A stretch of DNA of 38,541 nt from Penium margaritaceum. Lineage: Eukaryota; Streptophyta; Zygnematophyceae; Desmidiales; Peniaceae. A program made the translations under genes and the position numbers. This document shows positions 1 through 9,149 of this stretch, piece after piece (position 1 is the stretch's first letter; each line of letters begins with the position of its first letter). A model generated the notes under the pieces. The model was not told where the DNA came from, did no database searches, and saw only the letters and a program-made list of their open reading frames with translations. The DNA is taken from the NCBI GenBank assembly GCA_023375785.1, contig SZWC01001180.1, positions 145,386 to 183,926 of the forward strand, given 5' to 3'.

Positions 1-1343
1 AGGTACATGAGAGACCCGATCACTCGTAGATAAGCCATCACGTCGACCGCCTCCCCCAGCTTTGACATGTCCAGAGTCTTCAAAAGCCTCTATCCAGCTG
101 GAGTCATAGGCGTGGATGCAATGGACATCGCAGCAAGCAAGGGAGCGAAGCGCTCGCCAGGGGAACGAACGTACACTGCCTTGAGGACAAGAAGAGTGCG
201 CTGAGATCGGTTGCGCTCGAGCTCCATGCCAAGAAAGACACGGGCCGGCCCGAGGTCCTTCATCTTGTACGTAGACTAAAACATCGACTTGGGTGCCTTG
301 ACAGCCTCCCGACTAGGTGACGCAATCAGCAGGTCGTTGACAGAGACAAGGATGGCAACAAAGGCAGCTGAACCGGTGGTGACAAAGAGAGACAAGTCTA
401 CCATGCTATGCTTGTAGCCACCCTTCTCAAAGTTTTACCTGATCTCCTAATTCCAACATCGAGGCGAGTACTTGAGGTCGTAGAGGGCCTTCTACAGTCG
501 CCAGACTCTATTGGTACCGTCAGAGAAGCCGGGAGGCTAGACCATACAAATCTCCCCATCAAGCTGACCATGTAGGAAAGCGTTGTCCATGTCCATCTCC
601 TCTAGCTACCAGCCGTGCTGGGCGACAAGACTCAGCAACGCTCGTGCTATAGTGTAGCGTCCGACTGGTGCAGATGTCTCATCAAAGTCAATACCCAGGA
701 CTTGGGAAAAACCCTTTGCAGTAAGACGAGCCTTGTCGTTGTCCAAGGTGCCATCGGGCTTGTACTTTCGCCAAAAGACCCATTGGGCGTCAATGGCCTT
801 GTGCCCTGGAGGTAGGTCTACCAGCTCGTAGACATAATGGTTGTCCTGAGCCTTCAGCTTGTCTCGCATGGCTGTTTCCCAGTGCGGAGCATCAGGGGCC
901 ATGCGATCCTGCCGTGCCGTGGTTGGCTCAATGGCAGTGTGAGCAACACCAGACGTGGCGTGACACTCAGCAACACTGGCCAAAGCGATAACATCTACAG
1001 CCTGCGCATGCTCTGTGACGAGCGATGCATAGCCGAGTGCTGAGCTTGGGTGAACAACACGAGTGACCAAACCAAGCGCATCCAAACCCATGGGTACTGC
1101 AGGAGACTGGGTGCTCTGCAACTGAGACGGATGGGTGGAGGACGTGTCGACGGTGTTTGTGCGATGAGGAAGCGCGCGGAGACGCCCGCCACAGACAAAA
1201 GGTGAGACTGGTGCCAGTCTGGCGGCATCCGCTGCCAGAGGCGGGACTGTGACGGGGTCGGACGACACAGCAGAAGCCGCCGGACTGAGTAGAACAGAGA
1301 CTGCAGGGGCAGGGAACGCAGCCTTTGAAGTAGACAAAGACAC
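1..1343 (-). pseudogene. copia reverse transcriptase domain, multiple stops
   Basis: The translation follows the RVT_2 family: an N-terminal part with a tryptophan-valine (WVF) block and KARLTAKGFSQ near 670-760, then a GIDFDETSAPV-like block, MDMDNAFLHG, PPGF, KALYDLK and SPRCWN down to about 450, and MKDLGPARVFLGMEL near 230. The catalytic YVDD box is degraded to SVND near 330. After the HGW motif there are seven in-frame stops (606-608, 537-539, 492-494, 447-449, 435-437, 276-278, 90-92). Six are TAG and one is TAA, and most sit where related elements have Gln or another polar residue. The upstream frame (1343 to about 880) is a Pro/Ser/Ala-rich linker between integrase and reverse transcriptase. 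Confidence 0.88.
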
Positions 1344-1482
1344 AACAGGGGAGGACGGGACACTGGACGAACTGGACGACGTGAGTGGAAGAGAGATTGG
1401 TGTGGGGGATGACGGAGCAAGATCTCAGGATGCGGGTTACACAGGGGAAACCGTAGGGCCTGGGAAGGATCCAGGACTGACT

Positions 1483-2850
1483 TCACCCCCCTAGCCGAGA
1501 GAGCGGGCAAAATGAGGACGGAGGAGAAAGACAAGAGAGATCATGAAGAAAGACAGACTCAAAGAACAGCATGTTCTGGGACTCAACAACACGATGGCGT
1601 ACAAGGTCCCAGAAGCGTCGGGTTTTGGACTGGGAGGAAACGCCCAAGAAAGGACACGGGCGCTCACGCGGGGCAAGCTTGCCGTCACGGAGATCATCAG
1701 GTAGCCACACAGTGGCAATGCTGCCCCACACACGAGCCACGCAAAGATCGGCACGCATGCCAGACCACCATTCAAATGGGGTGACAGTGCGCGGAAGCGG
1801 CCCATGGGGGACACGATTCCAGACCCAGGTCATGTAGCACATGGCCTCAAAGGCAAACAACGGCGGAAGGCCTGACCCGAAAAACAGAGTCCGAACACCG
1901 TCAACGAGAGTGCAATTCCAGCGCTCCAAGACGCCGTTTTGCTGGGGGTGTCTAAGGAGCTGAGGTCTCCAGACAAACCCCTTTGGACTCAAGAAAGTGG
2001 GCGGTGGGTCCATGGAACTCACCGTTGCGGTCACCGTGAAAGACACGTAGGGACCGTTGACAAGCACGTTCAGCCTGGGCTAGCCAAGTCCTAATGACAG
2101 AACTAACATCGCTCTTCTGGCGAAGAGCGTAGACCCAGTGGAAGCGGGAGAAGTCATCAGTTAGACACAGTACATAACGCCTGACATCACAAAGCAAATT
2201 ATGGGGAAGGGGCCCCATGCCATCAGCATGTACATGATCGAGGGGATGGGAGGAGCGAGCTTCAGAGTCAGGGAAAGGTGCACGATGCATCTTGCCTTGA
2301 GCACAGTCAAGACATGAGGCATGACAAGGCAAAGGGAAGGAGGCAGGGGACAAGCCACCTACGGGATAGAGGCAAAGCATGCTGGTGACGGCATCGGTGT
2401 GCACATGAGCGAGGCGGCGATGCAACAGGTGGACATGCTTAGGAGACAGGGAGGGTGCAATATGAGCATGCATTTTGCCGACAAATGGGGCAGGAGAGAG
2501 GAGCAGGAGAACGCGACAGAGCTTGTCACACTTAATGCCACGCAAGATAACACGACCAGAGGGATGGAGATGAACAGTACTGACATTGCGACTGGCAGAG
2601 AAGTCCATATCTTGATCGTCCACAGACGGCACCAAAAGCAAGCTCAGCTCCAAAGAAGGCACAGGGAGAACGTCAGGCGGAAACACAACACCACAGGGGC
2701 CAACAAAGCAAACGACACCAACGCCCTTAATATGAAGCATGTAACCCAAACCAGTACGCACAAAGCGAACAGATCCAACAGGACCCAACAAGATAAACGA
2801 TGACCAAACAGACATCATGTGATGGGTGGCTCCAGAATCAAGGATCTAGA
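1483..2850 (-). pseudogene. copia protease and integrase, frameshifted
   Basis: The protease motif ILDSGATHHM lies just below 2845; the preceding codon (2846-2848) is TAG where copia proteases normally have Trp. GAG-pre-integrase follows (HRRLAHVH, CLDCAQGKMH, giving the HHCC zinc-binding pattern), then the integrase core with DDFSRFHWVY and FHGDRNGEF. A frameshift near 1955 moves the end of the core (PQQNGVLERWN) into another frame, open from 2067 to 1483. That frame carries AFEAMCYMTWVWN and the integrase C-terminal region ending in FLGVSSQSKTRRFW. The integrase would insert the reverse-transcribed copy, but this copy cannot encode it. Confidence 0.85.
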
Positions 2851-3148
2851 AGCTATCGGACGCACGCACAGGATCGAGGACACCACAGGTCGTGACTGTG
2901 CCAATAGGAAACGTAGTGAGAGAGGATGGATCACAGGCAGCAAGACAGCGAGTAAGCACCATAGACTGCCAATGCTCAACCCACGGGACGGACGTGCACA
3001 AGGACCAGCAACGTGACCAGAGGGATCACCACAAAGGACAGCATCAGTCTGGCATGCAGGACCTCCAGCCTCAGAAGCACCACCCTCACTTCCATGATCG
3101 AAAATGCGGAGGAGCTGGAGGAGGGACTACTCCAGATGTCGCTCGTCG

Positions 3149-3814
3149 TCACCACTGACAGAAGGGGCCGGGGATGGTGCCAAGGTACCGGAGGACGGAG
3201 TGAACCACGGTAGAGCAGCGTAGCCAGAGGAAGGGGGTCCAACATAGAGCGGGGCACCGTAGGGTAGCAGCCAACCGGGTACGGTGCCGGAGGCGGAGAG
3301 GGAGGGAGCCAGTGGTGGAGTAAGCAAGAGCAAAAGAGGTAACTGTCGTAAAAGAGGAGGGGACGGAGCTGGAGCTAGCTACCATGGTAGTGCTAGAGGT
3401 ACGTGTCCAATGTGCGCGCATGGCACGAGCGAGGCGAAGGTCATTGAGAGGAGCGGGGCAGACGCGTGCAGAGTGATTGTCAGACCCGCAATTCCAGCAA
3501 ACAATAACACCAGGAACACGAGAGGCGGGGGCAGAGGGCTTCTCCCTGTCCCTCCCCCTGTCGCGACCCCGACCACAGCCACACTCCTGGGATGCAAAAG
3601 CTGATGCAATGGAGGATGCCGAAGAGGAGGCAGCACAGGAGGCAGCACGGACGACAGCAGACGCGGTAGGCAGACGCTTAAGGACAATTACAGCAAAAGC
3701 TGCATGATTATCGTCTGCAAGCTTGAGGCGGTCCTCAGCTTCACGTTGGGCCTCAAGAGCGTGATTCAACTGACGCTGCAGGTCCACTATAATGGACTCT
3801 TTGTCAATAGGCAT
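3149..3814 (-). pseudogene. copia gag with CCHC zinc knuckle
   Basis: Starting at the ATG at 3812-3814 the frame encodes MPIDKESIIVDLQRQLNHAL, a predicted coiled coil (QREAEDRLKLADD), an Ala/Ser stretch, an Arg/Gly stretch (GRGRDRGRDRE) and a nucleocapsid knuckle CWNCGSDNHSARVC with the C-x2-C-x4-H-x4-C spacing. The frame open upstream to 3910 has no other methionine that looks better. After about 3330 the more protein-like continuation is in a different frame (3333 down to 3127, Pro/Ser-rich), implying a frameshift between gag and protease. Confidence 0.75.
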
Positions 3815-4310
3815 GGTGACGAAGTGAGGACTCTGCACACAAAAATTCCCCAGCCCCAGTGGGCCTGAAAAAACTGGGAAGTGCCTAAGGCACATGTAGG
3901 ATTGCTGCAAGATGATTCCCAGCCCAATTCAAACATAGAACAACCGCATGAGGTGGAAAGAACATGCAAGCAATGCAGACGGCACCCTCAAGAGGAGGGT
4001 GGAGTGCGCAAAAAAGCAAGGAGGGGCGGAACGGCAATAGCTGTAGCAGCTGAGATGACTGACACCCTCGACACCATTGAGACCAGGAGGGTGAGGACAC
4101 CAGTCACAGATGTAGCACCAAGAGTGGCAAGCATCGCACAGACAGAGACAGCAGCAAGAATAAGGCTGAGTGAGGCTGATGATGAGGATGTGGCTGATGA
4201 GGCTGCTGCAGCTGTTGAGGTGTGAATAGCTGCTACGGCGGCTGCTGCGGCAGATGCAGTTGAGGAAGTGGCGGAGGCAATAGTAGCTGCAGCAGAAAAT
4301 CAGGACCACT

Positions 4311-4879
4311 GATTTTTCGAAGAGCTAAACTAGAGCTTTTAGATTTTTGCGTCGAAACCCATGATCAATTGGACCACATACTCGGGTTCAAGCACACACG
4401 TTTTCACCGTTTCAAACATTTTTTAACACGATTAACATAGAATTCCTCAACTTGAGGAATGAACCAAATTTTGGTACGTCACGTGCTCCTTTTTTTTCGT
4501 TTCATGCTTGGCATCTTTCAAGCGTCACATGGTGGTGTGTTTGGAAAACAATCGGTTTTCCTATTTTCCATGAATGGGATAACATGTTAAACAATAACTG
4601 AGAAATTCTCAAATTATCGTAGATCTCAGACCAAGCTCTTTGTCGTTTTTACGGCGGTCAAAACCGGGTTTAAGGGACAATGTTGTCTCCATTCCCGTAG
4701 GCCAGCCACCAGGCCTGGGAAAAAAGAAAAAACTCTTTCGTGGGAATTGTCCATGAGCCTCCTAGTCTCAAGGCCGACATCAATCGTTTACACCACTTGT
4801 TCCTCCATAGAGGAACAATCCCGTCTTATATGGCCTTGCTGCGCTTGGCGGGAAACCTCCTCCACTCGACCCGGGAGGA
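4311..4879. other. Unassigned intergenic stretch
   Basis: AT-rich sequence between the copia remnant and the minisatellite. I see no ORF, LTR end or RNA gene I can support. It has an imperfect poly-T run near 4490. Confidence 0.5.
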
Positions 4880-6160
4880 GGGAGGAAGCTTCCTCCTCTC
4901 CCCTCCTCCTTGGGCCATGGACCCGTGTGAGGGGGCGACGAGATAGTCCGCCTCCTCGCCTCCCCCATGGACTGTCGACCGTTGTGAGAGAGTGGGGGGA
5001 GAGGGAAGGTCACTTCCTCTCTCCTCCTTGGGCTATCGGCCCTCGTGAGGGGGGGGTAGGACCGGCTCCCCTCCTTCCTCCATTGGCCGTCGGCCATATG
5101 AGGAGGGGGGGGAGAGGGGGGAGACGTCCCTGCTTCTCCCCTCATGGACAGTCGGCCACGCTTGATGGGACGGGGAAGGGGGAGGTGTTCCCTCTCCTTC
5201 CCCTTGCACCGTCGGTTCGCGTGAGAAGGGGGGGGAAGGAAATGCCCCCAATCTATCCTTGTGGGCGGTCGGCCCATGGGGGGGGAGGGAAACACGCCCT
5301 CTCTCCCCACATGGGCAGTCGGCCTGCATGAGGAGGGAGGGGGAGGGAGAAATTCCCCCTCCCTCCCCCCATGGGCCGTCAGCCCATCTGAGTGCGGGGG
5401 AGAGAGGGATACGTCCCCTCTCCTTTCGCTTGGGACGTCGGCCCACCTGGAAGGGGGGGGAGGGAAGGCGAACGCCCTCTTTCCTTCCCCATGGGCTGTC
5501 GGCGTGTGTNGAGACGTCCCTGCTTCTCCCCTCATGGACAGTCGGCCACGCTTGATGGGACGGGGAAGGGGGAGGTGTTCCCTCTCCTTCCCCTTGCACC
5601 GTCGGTTCGCGTGAGAAGGGGGGGGGGGAATGCCCCCTCTCTATCCTTGTGGGCAGTCGGCCCGTGGGGGGGGAGGGAAACACGCCCTCTCTCCCCACAT
5701 GGGCAGTCGGCCCGCATGAGGAGGGAGGGGGAGGGAGAAATTCCCCCTCCCTCCCCCCATGGGCCGTCAGCCCATCTGAGTGCGGGGGAGAGAGGGATAC
5801 GTCCCCTCTCCTTTCGCTTGGGCCGTCGGCCCACCTGGAAGGGGGGGAGGGAAGGCAAATGCCCTCTTTCCTTCCCCATGGGCTGTCGGTGTGTGTGAGA
5901 GAGGGAGGGAGGGGGAGACGCTCCCTCTCCTTCCCCATGGGCCGTCGGCCCGTGTGGGAGCGGGGGGGAGGGGGAAATGCCCCATCTCCTCCCCAATGGG
6001 CCATCGGCCTCAAGACGGGGAAGGGGGGGGAGGGAGGAGGAGACTCCCCCATGGGCCGTCGGCCCACGTGAAGAGAGTGGGAAGGGATGACGAATGCCCC
6101 TCCCTCCTCGTTGGTTGCCATGAACAATGGGGGGAGGGGAGTGGGAGATTCGCTCCCTTG
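4880..6160. repeat. GC-rich minisatellite, ~60 bp period
   Basis: A core resembling CATGGGCCGTCGGCCC recurs at about 5031, 5088, 5151, 5211, 5268, 5318, 5378, 5437 and 5498 and again after the 'n' at 5510; spacing is 50-63 bp. Each unit joins this partly palindromic core to a G-rich block (GGGGGGAGGGAGG type) and a C/T-rich block. All six frames are long and open, encoding Pro/Gly/Arg/Ser-rich peptides, because the array lacks stops; none resembles a protein. Confidence 0.88.
5121..5897 (+). repeat. Direct duplication flanking a single n (likely assembly artefact)
   Basis: The sequence at 5121-5509 is repeated almost exactly at 5511-5897, on either side of the single 'n' at 5510. The copies differ by a few substitutions and G-run lengths. 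This is what an unmerged overlap between two contig ends looks like. The true locus may contain one copy. Confidence 0.8.
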
Positions 6161-6504
6161 TCTCCCGCCACTCCCATGGCGGAGGGGGGGAGGATCGCTC
6201 CCCACCTCCTCGATGTGCTCCCGGCGGGCACTAGCGGGCTTCTACATGCTCCCGGCTTGGCTCTCTTGATGGGGTACGTTTGCAACAGGGACAAACTGTT
6301 TTCTTCTCTTTATTTTTCACTAGAGCTCTCGGCTCGCCAGAGATCAGCGCTCGGAAGCGAGCTCGCTCCGCCGGTCGGACGGCGTTTGGACGAACAGTCC
6401 AAACATGTCTCGACTATTGCTCTCCGTCGATGGAACAATCCAAGGCTTGACTGTAGTCGACACCCTTTTTTTTTCCTCGTGGAAACGCTGGCTTCGATGC
6501 CAAT
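6161..6504. other. Unassigned stretch after the minisatellite
   Basis: GC-rich sequence grading into a T-rich run near 6465. Nothing recognisable as a gene. Confidence 0.4.
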
Positions 6505-6895
6505 ATAACAGTTGTGGACTGTTTTGCGATTAACTTTTGAACCCCAAAACGTAGGCCCTCAGAAAGTGTAGTCCAAGGAGGGTGGGCGAATGGTCGACTC
6601 AGCCATTTTGGCTGAGATGAACCGCGCCACAAACGGACGTGGTTGTCCGTTTTTGCAAACATGCATCCTAAAACCCTATCGTTCCACGTACCACTGCCAT
6701 GTGGAAACAGGACCCTAGCAACCAACTAGAAGGGAGAAGTGATGCGATGGATTTTCCATCGCGGCACTCCTTTCACGTTGAATCCGGCCACGGATGTTTT
6801 CCAGGCTAGAGTCGAACCAGACTCTAGCCTATTGTATTTTTACGGGCTTTGGCTCCTCAAAACTTGAGCCTCAAGTACCGGAGGTACCCGATAAT
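6505..6895 (-). repeat. Interspersed repeat family R400, copy 1
   Basis: The reverse complement of this segment matches 21240-21637 over almost its full length. Matching landmarks include the blocks around CCACAACTGTTA, CGTTTTGGGGTTCAAAAG, GCCCACCCTCC, TTCCACATGGCA and GAGGAGCCAAGG-type sequence. Both copies keep an open frame over part of the repeat (FPHG..TWNDRVLGC), but the differences look random with respect to codons, so I treat it as non-coding. Confidence 0.85.
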
Positions 6896-7560
6896 TATTT
6901 TGGTACACTTGCCGTATACCCACTGACTTCGCAACAAAAGAACGTCGCACCCACTTTTCGCATATAAAGCATGTGAGGGCCACTTTTGCAGAAACATGCG
7001 TGTAACGTCCACAAAATGTATATTATACTTCCGATAACCAGTGTTAAAAACAAATACTTCGGATGTCCGTCGTGCTAAAAATCGTGTGGAGGACGAACTT
7101 AATCTCCACATACCCACTTTCCACACGGGCCTGCGGAAGACAACAGCATTGGAACAGGACCCCAACGTAGCCTAGCGCAGCACCGACAGCGTGGCAGTCC
7201 ACAGTGCGAGTGCACCACACAGTCTCAACATACCTGTCTGACTTGGCGTCTTTGTCTTTGTGGTCCAGTATTGGTCCAGTACAACCGCGATACTGCTGAA
7301 CGTCCAATGAGCGTTCACCGCTATGTCGCCTATCGCGAGCACCGTCCATGAAGTGTAAAGTTCATTACCATGATGAACTCACTGCGTGAACCGTCGTAAA
7401 CATCATTGAACCGACGTAGTTCAATGTTCACAGGAGGGACAGACTTTAGGGTCACAGTCCGCGTCCGGACGGCTGCTCGTCTTGTCCACAACACTGTGTG
7501 TCCTGTCCCTCGCGCTTATTACGACGTACATTGTATGGTCAATCATCGCAAACCATCAAC

Positions 7561-7866
7561 ATGTCATCCGAGGGTCGCAGGAATGGCGGAAATGGTTGTG
7601 GGTGGAGTACTGGATGTTGTGTGGATCCCTTTGTTGCCCACCGAGCATGGGTCGCCATTAAGGAAGCATGGGACCTCAGAAACGCACGTACCAGGAACGT
7701 ACATGGCCTCCATTCACCCCAGACCACATGGGCTGCGACTCCTCAAGCCATGGCACAGACCCTCGAATGGCCATTGCCGAGTCATAGACCATTGAACAGC
7801 CCTGACGCATGGGAGCCATGGACATCATGTGAGCCTAACTGTCCCTGCGGATGTAACCGCTCCTAG
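7561..7866 (+). CDS. Small Trp-rich MULE-associated protein, member A
   Basis: 101 residues from the ATG at 7561. I do not recognise a known family. It aligns from its first methionine with the ORF at 32975-33262 in MULE-2: N8-G9, G14-W15 and T17 coincide, followed by HRAWVAIKEAWD (residues 27-38, against HQAWVALKEAWD) and a C-terminal block HRPLNSPDAWEPW (against SRPLNCPDPWEPW). The shared start point is why I chose this methionine rather than an upstream start. It is convergent with the MULE-1 transposase and followed 70 bp later by a related ORF. The conserved K-x-x-W-D segment could be an amphipathic helix. An accessory role in transposition is inference. Confidence 0.55.
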   Translation: MSSEGRRNGGNGCGWSTGCCVDPFVAHRAWVAIKEAWDLRNARTRNVHGLHSPQTTWAATPQAMAQTLEWPLPSHRPLNSPDAWEPWTSCEPNCPCGCNRS

Positions 7867-7938
7867 TGCACGTACAAATACGGATGTGGCAAGTATCGTT
7901 AGCCATCTCCATTGACGGTGTTGTACACCGTAGAAAAC

Positions 7939-8561
7939 ATGGGTCGCATGGTATATCATCATGACGACACCGAGCCCACTGGCGTTATGGACGTGCGTAT
8001 GCGGTTCTGGACCGAGCGTACGTACACGTGGGACACTGTGGCGAGGATCTACCGATGGGATCAAGTTGGCCCATGGGGTGGTGAACCTACCAGACGCTGC
8101 AGGCCACAGCTCACTCCCCAGCAAGTGAAGGAGGCATGGGCTAGGATCAAGCATCGCTGGGACAGGCTCGTTGCCACGGAGGTCCAACCTACTTGGGTGA
8201 ACGACCCATGCGAACCAGAGACCATGTGCTGGATTTTGGGTGAACACATGACAANCGTATGCGGTTCTGGACCGAGCGTACGTACACGTGGGACACTGTG
8301 GCGAGGATCTACCGATGGGATCAAGTTGGCCCATGGGGTGGTGAACCTACCAGACCCTGCAGGCCACAGCTCACTCCCCAGCAAGTGAAGGAGGCATGGG
8401 CTAGGATCAAGCATCGTTGGGACAGGCTCGTTGCCACGGAGGTCCAACCTACTTGGGTGAACGACCCATGCGAACCAGAGACCATGTGCTGGATTTTGGG
8501 TGAACACATGACAACTCCACGTCCTCCTCACACCCCTGGGCAGTGGCTGCCTTGGGCTTGA
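7939..8561 (+). CDS. Small Trp-rich MULE-associated protein, member B (assembly broken)
   Basis: The frame from the ATG at 7939 runs to an 'n' at 8255, after which 8256-8514 repeats 7996-8254. If the duplication is collapsed, the ORF joins 7939-8254 to 8515-8561 and ends in GQWLPWA at a TGA, about 120 residues. Its second half matches member A and the MULE-2 ORF in outline: VKEAWARIKHRWDRLVA, a conserved W, M-x-W/C-W-I-L-G, RP and a final W-x-PW. The first ~60 residues (RFWTERTYTWDTVARIY) have no counterpart in the other members. This looks like a tandem paralogue within MULE-1. Function unknown. Confidence 0.5.
7996..8514 (+). repeat. 259 bp direct duplication flanking a single n (likely artefact)
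   Basis: Positions 7996-8254 and 8256-8514 are identical except for about two substitutions (near 8096/8356 and 8156/8416). They are separated only by the 'n' at 8255. As with the duplication at 5510, this suggests unmerged contig ends or two haplotypes placed in tandem. Confidence 0.85.
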
Positions 8562-9149
8562 TACTCTCGGTGATTGCTTTGCTTATGTGTTCATCAAGAT
8601 CCCATGAACGTACCCAATGTTGCTACTTTCCCATGCGCCACAGAGAATGCGTTGTCGTCAATTGTGTTCTGAGTATGCCATGTGAATGCTAACTCACATA
8701 TAGTGGACATGTGGAACATGTTCCAATACATTTTCCAATTACATGCCACTCCTGACTATCTTTGCGTCAGGTAGTAGCCTTACTGCACATCATTGGTAGA
8801 AAACATTCACATAGTGTCCATTACTTCCTTTACCCATAGGTTACACAAGAGATAGTGGATATGGCATTCATTTATTCATGGTTTCATATACTACGAGACT
8901 TCTGTGCACCCTTCCACACTTCCACTGTCTCACTGTGTAACATGTAAGAGAATGTGACAGGTGCAAGTGACTGCCAAGTTGCAAAAAACTGTACAGTGTA
9001 CTGTAGTCCTCACTCTTCCACTGGCTTAATGTCATTCATAACATTGGACTATTCATGACAAAGGTTTATTCGCTTCAATCAAGTGTGAAAATGAATGAAA
9101 CAGTAGAGCGGGGTCTGTTCCAATGATAATGTGCAGGAGTTAGTGAGCG
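8562..9149. other. Non-coding interior of MULE-1
   Basis: AT-rich sequence between the convergent small ORFs and the transposase 3' end. It has no ORF or repeat I can support. It probably holds the 3' untranslated regions of both transcription units. Confidence 0.45.

Larger units (their letters stand above)
1..4310 (-). mobile_element. Ty1/copia LTR retrotransposon, decayed, cut by window edge
   Basis: Reading the minus strand from about 3900 down to 1 gives the copia order gag zinc knuckle, protease (DSGATHHM near 2820), GAG-pre-integrase, integrase core and reverse transcriptase; integrase before reverse transcriptase separates copia from gypsy. The reading frame changes at least four times between these domains and there are many in-frame stops, so the copy is dead. 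No LTR or primer-binding site was found at the 5' side (near 4300), and the 3' end lies outside the window. The ~500 bases upstream of gag (3815-4310) read only as low-complexity Ser/Ala/Cys codons. Confidence 0.9.

Noticed and set aside
606..3010. A nuclear genetic code reading TAG/TAA as Gln
   Set aside because: One TAG replaces Trp, TGA stops occur in sister elements, and the host gene has no internal TAG or TAA over 693 codons. Deamination explains the pattern better.
4780..6205. Very long open frames (up to 390 codons) in the GC-rich tract
   Set aside because: They exist in all frames on both strands, follow the ~60 bp repeat and cross an n; composition reflects the minisatellite, not a protein.
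6414..6725. Conserved open frame shared by the two 400 bp repeats (FPHG..TWNDRVLGC)
   Set aside because: Similarity extends well beyond the frame and the differences do not favour synonymous positions, so it is probably just repeat DNA.
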